A stretch of 64,000 nt of DNA from Apium graveolens (lineage: Eukaryota > Streptophyta > Magnoliopsida > Apiales > Apiaceae), in NCBI RefSeq assembly GCF_009905375.1, contig NC_133649.1:221863380-221927379 (forward strand). The letters are read 5' to 3'. How positions within the stretch are numbered: position 1 is the stretch's first letter; each line of letters starts with the position of its first letter. Positions 54,101 to 64,000 of the stretch are shown one piece after another. The notes beneath the pieces were generated by a model. The model searched no databases. It was not told the origin of the DNA and saw nothing but the letters and a program-made list of their open reading frames with translations. The translations under genes were made by a program, and so were the position numbers.

Positions 54101-54752
54101 GTTGAAGAATTTCACTCAAAAATATCAAAAGGATTTTGAATACAGAGGAGGAATCAATTCTGGGGTTCCTCAACTAAAATTTTATGATTCAGCAATTATG
54201 ATTTTTAAATGTTCTGCTCTGATGCAGATGTCAGTTTTATATCAAAATGACCCTATATTCTCTATAATGATCTTGTTGAGCATTTCTTTCGCTCATACTT
54301 TCATGTGTTTAAATTTAACCTCCAGTGAGGATTAGCTTGCGCTAGTTAGCTGCGTAATTCGAGGAAGCAAAGAAGAAACTCTTGGAAGGTGGTTGGTCCA
54401 GGGTTACGGGCTAGTGTAAGTTTTATTATGTAAAGTTGTTTATATTATATTATATTATAATTGTGTTATTTTATAGTTGGGCCTAGTATACTTCTTTTCG
54501 AAGTTATACTAGCGGGTTAGTTTTGAATTGGAATTTATTGAAAAGAGTTTTAAAAGAAAGTGAAAAAAATTATTGGTGGAATTTGGAATTCTTGTTTCTA
54601 GAACTGTAACCTTAAAAGATCTTGGATTAGTTTGGGGTCATTTATGATAAATATCTTCCGCTGGCATTTAATTATTGATTAAACAGGTTGATTTGGATTG
54701 AGGTTTCATCATGACGGCCAAATCCTCTGACCCCGGATTTGGGGGCGTTACA

Positions 54753-56017
54753 GGTTGGTATCAGAGCCGAGGTTATAGTAAACTAGAAACGTGAGTGTGT
54801 AGGAGTGTGTATAGCTATGTGAGGACGTTTGAGCTCATATCGAGTTCCTGTTGGACTATTGGATATAGTACCAACGAGTAAGTTAAGATAGACGCATTCG
54901 TTTGAGATGATTGTGCTGAGCTGGATGGAACTCTAGGAAGCTGTAAACTTCTATTGTGGAATCTTCCGAGACTATGATTCGACGACGATGAAGATTATCG
55001 ATATCCTTGGAACATGAAGAAGCGTCTAGAATCAGATGGCGAGTCAACTGGAGAGTTCAAATTGGAGATAAATATTAAGACTTTGGCAATACCTTCTTTT
55101 TCTATAAATTCTTTTGACTTCTCTCAAAAAGAAATATCAGTTAGAAGACATAATCCCTAACACCAGTTTATTCATTTTGTGCCAGAAATTTTATTCTCTA
55201 CACTTCATTTCCTTCAGAAATATCAGCTTTGAAATCTTTTCAGTTTTATTCATTTGATTTTGGATTCTTTTGATATTCTTTTATTCTGACTAAGATGAAC
55301 AACCCTAATTATAGGGGACACAAGGTATACCTGTCTGTGTGATTAGAGTTGGATGTGACGCCATCACTTATGTGTGTTGTGACTACAAGAAGGTTAACAA
55401 CCTTTAGTAGTGTCTTAATTTGGACATGCAATACCAAGTTCGTTTGATCATATTGATCTCTCAGTTATTCTTTCATTTCGACAATACTTTTTCAAAAATT
55501 CAGTTTTGGTAACCACAATTGTAGGACATCCGTTATGATATAAAATTCTTTTCTCTTTGAAATTCCATGATTTTATCATTCCAAATATTCGAAGGTATGT
55601 CAATCAAGTTAAGCTGAGTATCCTGGTCAAGTCAAAGTAAGGCGATGTGATGGAATTACGAAGGACGGCAGTAGACTGCAATGCAGTTACAATATCAGTG
55701 GCATATACCGAAGTCGATCTGTTTCTTTACTTCTCTCTATCTATCTATCTCTCTTTCTTTTTCTTTCTCTCTATCTTTCTCTCTATTCTTATTTCTCGCA
55801 ATCGGTAAAAGTAATTTTATTAAAGAGTTGGTCAAAGGAGGTGGATGGAACAAGGTGCAAAGTGAAACTTTCATGATAACTGTGTGGTATAAGGAATTGC
55901 AGTGTTATTGGAAATTCTGAGAAAAGTTGTGTATGCAAGATTGGGAAGTTGGCTAGAAAACCCTTAGTGCTTTCTTCTTCTGATTCCGAGGACGGAACCC
56001 TTATAAAGGGGGTAGAT
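54753..56017 (+). other. Short internal region with RT scrap
   Basis: The primer site TGGTATCAGAGC is at 54756-54767, three bases after the LTR, and a polypurine tract AAAGGGGGTAGAT at 56005-56017. Between them is no real ORF. A degraded RT-like phrase (CCDYKKVNNL, near 55375-55405) suggests the region shrank from a gypsy pol. A CT/CTTT-rich stretch covers 55735-55795. Nearly all of gag and pol is gone. Confidence 0.75.
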
Positions 56018-59000
56018 TGTAATATTCCATATTTTCAAATATTATTATTATAATTATTTGGAATTGTTTATGTGATTTTATGTGAATTTTGGTGAATTAT
56101 CTGGAAATTGGAGTTGATGTTTTGGATGTTTATATATGATATTCTTTGAGTATTCTAATTTTTATATGTCCAGAATAAAATATAGGTAATTATGATATTT
56201 TACTGGTAATATTTGGAATGTTATATGATTTTATAATGATTTATGAATTGTTAATTATTTTCAGAATAATTACAAAATTATTTTATAAAGCCGGGAATCG
56301 TTCAACTTTAACTGTTTTTGTGTTTTTATAACCCGAAACTCTTCCAAAAACTCCTTCCTAACCTAATCTGGTAATTCCGGACATTTCCGTGTTTTAACTT
56401 TTTCGATCCGGATTACGGTTTGACCCGTGCGCGGCCCGACGCAAAATTTTCGATACGATAACCATTTCGATAAATCAGCAAAACCCGTATTTTCGAGAAA
56501 AGTGATATTTTTACATTATTTTCGTATATGGTATTTTATGAAAAGCTCGGTTTTGATAATTATCCAAATATGGTATTAAATTGTATCATTTTTATAGTTA
56601 CTTAGCGGCTAAGTAATCTATTTTTGGATTGTTTTATAGTTACTTAGCGGCTAAGCAACTAATTTATCGATCCAAAACGATCCAGAACGAACCAATATTT
56701 CGTAAATATAAATAGCCTATTTCTTATTTCATTTATTTCATTTATTCATTTGCAACCAGTAAAATACAGTAAATACAGAGATAAACCCTAGAAACCGATA
56801 CGTTCTTGAGAATCTAACGCACGAACGAGGACGTTACCGAACTCCGATTCAAGCGTGTAATATATTAAAATGAAGCTCTCGATATCTTCTTTCTGAATCA
56901 ATCATCAGTTTTACCCAGATATCAAGGTAATTTTCTTATTTAATTATTTTAATTCAAATTATTTAGGGAATAAAATATAAATTTTTGCAGACGTGATTAT
57001 TTGAGTGTTTTGATGATTCCATGTTGTAGAGCATGTTTTTTGGTCAATTTCGTATATTATACTTCAAAAATAGAGTTCAATATCATGTAGTAATTGAAGT
57101 TTGATTTTCTGGAAATTCTGTAAAAAGCTGTTCTTGGTGTTCTTGAAAAGTTCTGAGAATCAAACCCAAAATTGAAGGTGATATTGAACACCAAATCACA
57201 AGTATTTATGACCGTTGTGAAGCCCTTGATCCCCTCTATCATATTCTGCAATCAAAATGATCAAAGGAGGTATCGATTTTGAAAGTCGATTTTTGGATTT
57301 AATTTTCGAATTGGGGGTTTCTTGATTGTTACTCGTTTATTGATTTGGTTTATGCAGAATTATAGATCGTCTTTCTCTGAGTTTAATGATATTTTTGATT
57401 GAATTTATCGTGTCTAATTTTAAGTCGCCGGAAAACCTTGAGTATCCGCCGGCTTTCATGGCGTTTTGATCGGAATCGACGGGTTCACGTTCGTCTATTA
57501 CGGTGGTGACTCGTTCTGAGTTGCTGAGTTTGTGACGAATTGATTCGATTCAAAAAACGTAGAAAATGATTGTGAAGGGTGGGAGATTCGGGCTCGCCGG
57601 AATCCGGCGAACCACCGGAAACTGGGTTTCAATTCCAGAATCCGGCCGGTGTTCGACCCATATCTGGCTAGGTTTTTATCGACCCGTTTTCTGATTTAAA
57701 CCGACCCGACTTTGATTCTCCTAAACCCTAATTCCTAATTTCAATTATGTTTCCAGAATTCTGATTTAAAAATAATTCAAAAATCCTATTTTTTTAATTT
57801 CTTAAAATTCATTTTCATTTTGAAAATAATTATTTTAATTCTGAAAATTTATTTTTAATTCAAAAATAAATCCAAATTATTTAATTAATTAATTTTAGTT
57901 GATAATTATTTAGTTCATTAGTCAATTAATTTAAATATTAATTGATTAATTAATTTAATTAGTTATTAATTAATTTTAATTGATTAGATTTAATTATTTA
58001 TTTTGATTTAAAATTCCAAAAAATGGTTTTGAATTTTAAAATATTATTTTAAATTATTTTCCAGGCTCGATAATTCTTATAAAATTATTTTAGGGTGTTC
58101 GAGCCCTATTATTTAATTATTAAATGATTCAGAGACCTGTTTTAATTCCGAAAATTGTTCAAAAATTCATAATAAATAAACCGTTCTGCCGTTTAATACG
58201 AAACGAACGCCTCTAGACTCAGAAAAATATTCCGCTTTCATTAAAAATACTTTCGAGACCCAAATCCTTTTATTCCGAAAGGTCGCTTGTTTTACGAATC
58301 ATTCTGAGTCGCGTAGTGACTGAAAAATCATATTTTTGCCCCGATTTTAGTTTTAAACGTACCGAATCGAATGTTTTGATGAACCGAGTCATATATAAAT
58401 TATGTGATACGTGGTTTATATGATTATATGCTATATGAAATACGTGTGTACGTGGGTCAATGGTCTTGTATTTGACTGTCTTCTTTATGTGTGAGCTATC
58501 GTATGGGTAGACATTAGGGTTTTGACGCGCAGTTCGTCGAATAATTATCGATTAGAAGATTAAAGTGTGATCTTCTAATTATAGATATGATTCTTTCAAG
58601 ATGATCAGGACCATATGGAATGGCTGAAGGATAGAGTTGAATAGTTTGGAATATTGGGTTGCAACACTGCATGAGCAACATGCTAAAGGATTAGTAGAAG
58701 AAAGACGGTGATGTTTTGAGACATAATTTCAGAATAGATGCGTTTCTACGAGTGTGACTAACTGCTAAAAACCCAAAGGCAAGTATCCCTATCATCACTT
58801 ATTGTTCAAGTGATATTTATTTTAAATCTTATCATGCAAGTATTGCTTTCCTCAGTTCGGAATAGATAAATGTTTTACATATCGCTGAATTAAATGATTC
58901 TGTTTATGCAAGTACTCTTCTGCTATTCTATGTTCAGAATAGCTAAGTGATTTTACTTATCAAATTATTGGATTTATAAATATTTTGGATTTTGAGAAAG

Positions 59001-60288
59001 ATGATTTAGTTGCGAGTATTCCTACCCAAGTAAATGAGGGAATAAAATTATTTTGGGTGTCGATTATTATGACCCCATTTCAATAAAACTTTTTAAGATT
59101 GGATCATAATTGCGTAAGTGACCGGGACGGACGGTCCAGCGGAGGGCTATTTCTAAGTGTCTTATGGAATATTATGACACAATTTTTGCCACAGGCAGGT
59201 ATATTTCCTTTTGTTTGAGTACTCGTGTTTTTGGGGTCATATTTCTACGAATCATGACTCAGTGCTATCACACGAGCTGATCAGCATGTGATAGTACGTC
59301 CTTCGGAGAATGATCCCAATCTAAATTATCATATCATTTTTGATATTCATAGAATAAATGATTTATCAACTGTTTCTGTTTTGGAATAATGGTAAAATGC
59401 GGTTTTGATTCAGATTCTTATTTATGCTGATACTTACGTTGTTGTTAAATATCAAAGGTGGTATTAGTATATATGATTGATGTTGACTTCAATATGGGAT
59501 GTTGTGAGCATCAAAGTTCGTATTGATATATAATTTGATATGACAACAAAATAAGTATTAATTTCAAGAGTTCAGTTTTGAGTAAAGTATATGATTCAAT
59601 CCATAATCATTGTTTCATATTATTGTGGTTTACGATATTTCCGTAAACACTGTTTTACGAGTTTAAAAGGATTTTGAATACAGAGGAGGAATCAATTATG
59701 GGGTTCCTCAACTAAAATTTTATGATTCAACAATTATGATTTTTAAATGTTCCTCTCTAATGCAGATGTCGGTTTTATATCAAAACGACCTTATATTCGC
59801 TATAATGATCTTGTTGAGCATTTCTTTCGCTCGTACTTGCCTATTTTTAAATTTAACCTCTAGTGAGGTAGCTTATGCTAGTTAGCTGCGTAATTCGAGG
59901 AAGCAAAGAAGAAACTCTTGGAAGGTGGTTGGTCCAGGGTTGCGGGCTAGTGTAAGTTTTATTGTGTAAAGTTATTTATATTATATTATATTATAATTGT
60001 GTTATTTTATAGTTGGGCCTAGTATACTTCTTTTCGAAGTTATACTAGCGGGTTAGTTTTGAATTGGAATTTATTGAAAAGAGTTTTAAAAGAAAGTGAA
60101 AAAAATTATTGGTGGAATTTGGAATTCTTGTTTCTAGAACTGTAACCTTAAAAGATCTTGGATTAGTTTGGGGTCATTTATGATAAATATCTTCCGCTGG
60201 CATTTATTTATTGATTAAACAGGTTAATTTTGATTGAGGTTTCATCGTGACAGCTAAATCCTCTGACCCCGGATTTGGGGTTGTTACA
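56018..60288 (+). repeat. 3' LTR of the giant-LTR element
   Basis: It is collinear with 50415-54752, with palindromes, TATA box and terminal block conserved. A ~49 bp block is deleted near 59664. It ends GGGGTTGTTACA, followed by the target duplication GACTG. Confidence 0.95.
56598..56714 (+). promoter_or_regulatory. Paired palindromes and TATA box, 3' LTR copy
   Basis: Palindromes are at 56598-56616 and 56640-56658 and TATAAATA at 56707-56714, with the same spacing as in the 5' LTR. Confidence 0.65.
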
Positions 60289-61321
60289 GACTGGTCCAAA
60301 CAAATCCATGTGTACCAGTTGCAAAGGTTCTTCAATTGTTGAATCAAGCTTCTTCCTGAATGGTGCTTTGATTTGCTTTCCCTTTTGGCAAGCATCACAC
60401 AGTCCATCCTTAGAAAACTCCACTTGAGGAATACCTCTAACCAGTTCTTTCTTTACAAGCTCATTAATGGTCTTGAAGTTTAGATTGGATAGCTTCTTAT
60501 GCCATAACCAACTTTCATCTTGACTTGCTTTACTGAGTAGACAAGTAACCGATTATGTATTTGATGAGTTGAAGTCAGCTAGGTACACATTTCCTTTTCT
60601 CACTCCAGTGAGAACCACTTTGTTGCTTCTCTTGTTTGTCACAACACATGCTTCTGAATTGAAGGTTACTGAATTGCCTTTATCACAAATCTGGATGATA
60701 CTCAACAAATTATGCTTGAGACCATCCAATAAGGCAACCTCCTCAATGATGACATTTTCTTTTGAAATCAAGCCATATCCCACAGTATAACTCTTGTTGT
60801 CATCTCCAAAAGTAATACTTGGGCCAGCTCTTTCCTTGAACTCTGTGAGCAGGGTAGAATCTCCAGTCATGTGTCTTGAACAACCACTATCCAAGTACCA
60901 CTGATTCTTTCTGTTTCCCTGCACACATTAAAATCAAATCAAGTTGATTTTGGTACCCAAGTTTCCTTGGGTCCTGCCTTGTTAGCTTTCTTCTTTTGTT
61001 TCTTAGGTTTGATCTCATTTGACTTGGGGATATCAGATTCATCCTTAGTCATCTGAGTTGAACCTTTGAAGCCATTCATTAAAACATAATTATCATGCAC
61101 ATTTTTATTAACAGGAAATGGCATGCTATTTGCAAACATGTTATTCCAGTAGGGCATGCTAAATGGCATTTGAGGCATACTAAATGCAGCATAATAAGGA
61201 TTAGGTGCAAATAGCATATTAGCAAATTGTGCATTCGTATTCTATGTAGACATAGCATTCATAGGCATAGAAGGCATATCACTCATGTTGGGAAAAGAAG
61301 GTGGTACAGTCATTGAAGTAG
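60289..61321 (-). pseudogene. gag-pol: SIRE gag end, protease and integrase start
   Basis: Minus strand: a Met/Pro/Asn-rich gag tail (FSMPQMPFSMPYWNNMF) and a Lys-rich linker (KPKKQKKKANKAGPKETWVPKS). A frame change follows, then the protease WYLDSGCSRHMTGD with its active-site DSG intact. Pre-integrase sequence has LSIIQICDKGNSVTF, and the integrase zinc region CDACQKGKQIKAPF. The first integrase Asp is in LVHMDLFGPV. The giant-LTR element then interrupts it and the frame resumes at 50414. At 61321 the gag is cut by the SIRE copy B insertion. The rest of its gag and 5' LTR must lie beyond the window. Confidence 0.88.
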
Positions 61322-62361
61322 TGTTAGTCCCTTAACAATATAACAAGAATTACAGAAGGGGGGTTGAATGGAATTCTTAAAAAAATTTCTTGAATAAAAA
61401 TGTTCTAACTCAAATATAAATATAAATGTGAATTGATTAGCAGAATGCGGAATAGTTACTTCAAATGAATCAAAACACAAGTAATTAAAAACAAGAGTCT
61501 TTAAAAAATTTCGGGAGGATTTGAATGATTCCACCAGAGATATATAATATATATTGAGAGAACTCTGTGTGCAAAAAGCTCACAGCTGCTTACAAAATGA
61601 TAACAACTAAGAACGAGAGAAATGCTAAGAATATAGCTTACAAATGTTTCTCTCTTGGTTGCTTAGTTTCTTAGTATTTATTCTATTGCTGCTTCTTGGT
61701 TTATATATCACCAAGATTACAAAGTAATAAGACAGGATAATAAAACAAAAACTATCAAGTCTAATACAATGCTACTTCATTACTCCATTCTAGCATCTTT
61801 GAATATCTTCATAATAGCATGGAAATGGCAATGCTTCTTTGTTCTCGAAAACCCAGTTGAATAGGCTACCACATTCCATTTGCATACACTCGACGCATGT
61901 GACTGTGTTGTCACTGTCAACGGATATTTGAATTCTTTATCCGTCGGGTTTATGATCATCCGTCGAGTTATTGATCATCCGTCGGGTTGTTGATCATCCG
62001 TCGAATTCATTGTTGTTTATCTGTCGGGTAGCAATCAGGCACTTGACTTCATTTCATTTATACAGAATTACAAGACATCATCTATGTATAATTAATCAAC
62101 CTATTCTGCATATCTAGTTAAAGTCAACATGACTTAAGTACTACTACAGATTCTAAACAATGTGTATGCAGAAATGTGCTATAGACTTATTGTTACACAA
62201 GCTACTCACTCGATGGATAATAAGTCATCATCCGTCGGGACTAAAATGAGTAATCCGTCAGGACTATAATCCTTATCCGTCGAGTGCTACATTTTCACTA
62301 AGTAAAATCTACCAAGGTGTTTTGTTCATAAAATCATCAAGTACGCAACATATACGCAACA
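61322..62361 (-). repeat. SIRE 3' LTR (copy B)
   Basis: This LTR is 1040 bp, related to 37904-38992 and clearly diverged. Minus strand from TGTTGCGTATATG to GGGACTAACA. TATA box at 61700-61707 inside CTTGGT...ACCAAG. It holds about nine ATCCGTCGGG-type motifs in U3. Confidence 0.88.
61939..62284 (-). repeat. ATCCGTCGGG-type motif cluster in SIRE U3 (copy B)
   Basis: Motif starts are 61939, 61958, 61977, 61996, 62019, 62230, 62253 and 62275 with at most two changes, plus inverted CTCGATGGAT at 62209. The first four are exactly 19 bp apart, whereas copy A uses 24 bp. Spacing has therefore changed while the motif has been kept. Confidence 0.85.
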
Positions 62362-62370
62362 ATCTCCCCC
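62362..62370 (-). other. SIRE polypurine tract (copy B)
   Basis: GGGGGAGAT on the minus strand directly precedes the LTR start TGTTGCG. Confidence 0.85.
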
Positions 62371-62549
62371 AATTTATGTCTAATAGAATTGTAGCCATAA
62401 ATTAAGAGATACTTGATGATAACAAAACACCCTAAAAATACAACTTTAAAAGATAGTAGATAATACTGAAAAGTGCTTCAATTAACAAAATGTAAAAAGT
62501 TTTGCTCACAGTCATTTTCAAGATGCTCCTCTAGCCTGAGCAGATTTAT

Positions 62550-64000
62550 CTAGTTTCTTGAAGGTCTGGATCTCTTTCCAAGCTTTCTGTTGTTTTCTTC
62601 AATCTGATTTTGGAGCTGCCTGTGGAATTCCAGTTCATCAGATTCTGAGAGATTTAGCTTTTCTTGCATTTCCAAGAGAGTCTCATTGCTAGAGATGCTC
62701 AATTAGTCTTCTAATCTGAAAAATCTTCTCACTCCTTTGTCATCCATGAACTCCATCAGCCAGTAGGGCCTTAGATGCACTCTTCTCCCTGTGTAAGGGA
62801 TAATTAGAGTCTTTGGGAGTGCATCTTTAGCTCTAACACTCCTTAGTTCTTCAATCTTCTTCAGTACCATTATTCTTGCAGTAACATTGAACCCAAAGTT
62901 CTTCTTGAAAGATGAATAAACCTTAATCAGTACAGCTTGGCTTTCTAGAAGGATCCTGTGAAGTGGTCACTGAATCTCCTTTCCTCCCTTGTACTTGAAC
63001 ACTAACCTTTCAGGTAGGTTTCTGTATGCATCAATTCCTCTCACTTCATCTAGTTCATCTAGATAGAGTTTTAGATCAGAAAACTCCTTGATGTCATACA
63101 AGTACAGATAATCTCCTTTGTTGACTTTAGATTGAGCTTTGACTAGAGATTTGGATTTGAGAGGTGATAACTTCACTTTCTTGACTGCTCTTGACTTTGT
63201 TCTTTTTGGCTTGCTGAGGATTGATAAATTGAAGTCAGGAATTGGTATGTTCTCCCATTTTATTGTCTCATCCTTAGGCATAATAGGTTCACCATGAATG
63301 TTCCTGTAAGGATCCACTACCTTGATATCTTCAAATACCACAGAGGGTTTTGATGCTTGAGTTGTAGTTGAAGTGGACTTCTTGGGAAACTGATTCTCCA
63401 ATTCCTTATCAATAATATCCAGTTTCCTATTTGTTCTTTTAGCCAATTCCTTGATTCTTAGAGACTTCTTCTGTTGTTCAACTTGCTTCTTTGGATCTTG
63501 AGATTCAATGATTTCAGATGGATGAGCAGGAATTTGTTGTGATGAATTTACAGCATGTAGCTTGGCCAAGATAGCAATTTGCTCTTTCTTTTGTTTAGCC
63601 TTTTTAGCATCTAAAGAAGCTTGCTTCTTTTCCTGCTTCAATCTAGCCTTTTCTTCTCTCTTTGCTTGAGCAAATTGAGGATGTCCAGCCACCACACAAA
63701 TTTCTTTCCCATTCCTGAAAATTTTAGCAATTCTCTTTTTGGAAGCTGTATCAGCTGGATCTTTGTAGAAAGCACTTGACCTTGACAGAAGCTTCTTTTC
63801 ACCAGGCTTAGGTGTCTTATACACAGTATCCAAAGGGTTCTTCAATGATAATTTTGAATAATTTACCCTTGGTTTTGAAATTATTTCAGCCTTTGGAGAT
63901 TTGATGCAGGATGACTGTCCCCTTTCCAGATAGTTCATGCTCATCTCATTCACAGAAATTTGCTTGACTTGAGAGTGATGGATGGCTGACTTTACTGGCT
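62550..64000 (-). pseudogene. SIRE second ORF, C-terminal part (copy B)
   Basis: The minus-strand frame is open from the window edge. Order: basic N-terminal part of the visible region (KPRVNYSKLSLKNPLDTVYK, RIAKIFRNGKEICVVAGHPQFAQ); a Lys/Gln/Glu-rich coiled-coil-like segment (about 63540-63680); FPKKSTSTTTQ; RNIHGEPIMPKDETIKWENIPIPDFN; and LYLYDIKEFSDLKLYLDELDEVRGIDA. An in-frame TGA at 62967-62969 stands where copy A-type context suggests Trp. A TAA near 62704 stands where copy A has Gln. The rest (LRPYWLMEFMDDKGVRRFF, ESDELEFHRQLQNQ) matches copy A to the final TAG at 62550-62552. No membrane segment is visible. The role of this SIRE ORF is unknown. Confidence 0.78.

Larger units (their letters stand above)
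50415..54752 (+). repeat. 5' LTR of the giant-LTR element
   Basis: U3 holds two 19 bp palindromes and a TATA box (TATAAATA, 51103-51110), which place the transcript start near 51135. The downstream ~3.6 kb (R-U5) includes TTAATTAA-rich stretches (52270-52400). It ends CTCTGACCCCGGATTTGGGGGCGTTACA. Short open frames within it are not credible. Confidence 0.95.
50415..60288 (+). mobile_element. Giant-LTR, near-coding-free retrotransposon (LARD-like)
   Basis: 5' LTR 50415-54752 (4338 bp), primer site 54756-54767, internal region only 1265 bp (54753-56017), polypurine tract 56005-56017, and 3' LTR 56018-60288 (4271 bp). The target duplication GACTG is at 50410-50414 and 60289-60293. The LTRs run TGTAATATTCC to GTTACA. 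They differ by scattered substitutions and a ~49 bp block missing from the 3' copy near 59664. The LTRs form 87 percent of the length. Its shared LTR 3' end and polypurine region tie it to the Tekay group. It lies in SIRE integrase in opposite orientation and must have moved with borrowed proteins. Confidence 0.95.
61322..64000 (-). mobile_element. SIRE element, copy B, 3' part, runs off the window
   Basis: 3' LTR 61322-62361, polypurine tract 62362-62370, and second ORF 62550 to the window end. It ends exactly inside the gag of the SIRE at 60289-61321, so it is nested there. The predicted target duplication copy at this side is AGTAG (61317-61321); the other side is not visible. Confidence 0.85.

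Noticed and set aside
55681..55920. Possible membrane peptide (Ser/Leu/Phe run)
   Set aside because: The hydrophobic run is translated from a CT-rich simple repeat in a non-coding interior.

Overview
The window is plant nuclear DNA made almost entirely of nested LTR retrotransposons. I see no host protein-coding gene, rRNA or tRNA gene. The elements belong to lineages typical of a repeat-rich angiosperm, probably a eudicot: Ty3/gypsy Tat and Tekay (chromovirus) and Ty1/copia SIRE, Tork-like and Angela-like. The species cannot be read from the sequence. Lineage names rest on recognised protein motifs and element structure, not on a database search.

Region 1 (1 to about 29980, plus strand) is one old Tat element. 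Its 5' part lies outside the window. It carries the gag end, protease, reverse transcriptase (RT), RNase H, a second RNase H, integrase, an antisense ORF, a tandem-repeat 3' UTR and the 3' LTR. Two younger elements split it. A 13.7 kb Tekay-related element with 4.08 kb LTRs (2037-15775, target duplication TCAGC) sits inside the first RNase H. An Angela-like copia element (16110-24099, minus strand, target duplication GTTGA) sits between the two RNase H domains. In both cases removing the insert and one duplication copy brings the host reading frame back.

Region 2 (29981-31378) is AT-rich DNA with no recognisable gene. Region 3 (31379-37864, minus) is a decayed Tork-like copia element whose upstream LTR is truncated.

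Region 4 (37904-64000, all host pieces on the minus strand) is a SIRE/Tekay mosaic. It has a SIRE 3' end (second ORF plus 3' LTR, 37904-42688), a Tekay fragment truncated on both sides (42689-49951), then SIRE integrase and protease (49952-50414 and 60289-61321). These SIRE coding pieces are split by a plus-strand element with giant 4.3 kb LTRs around only 1.27 kb of internal DNA (50415-60288, target duplication GACTG). Another SIRE element (61322 onward) sits in the SIRE gag and runs off the window end.

Every pol reading frame is broken, so no autonomous element is present. The nearly identical LTRs of 2037-15775 show that this coding-dead element still moved recently, presumably using enzymes from relatives. 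The most interesting signals are: two arrays of stem-loops in the leader of the Angela-like element, one with a conserved loop; a conserved GC-rich micro-ORF in Tekay-type LTRs whose start resembles the histone H3 tail; a repeated ATCCGTCGGG-type motif in SIRE promoters and ORF2; paired perfect palindromes upstream of TATA boxes; and the SIRE/Tekay/SIRE mosaic.
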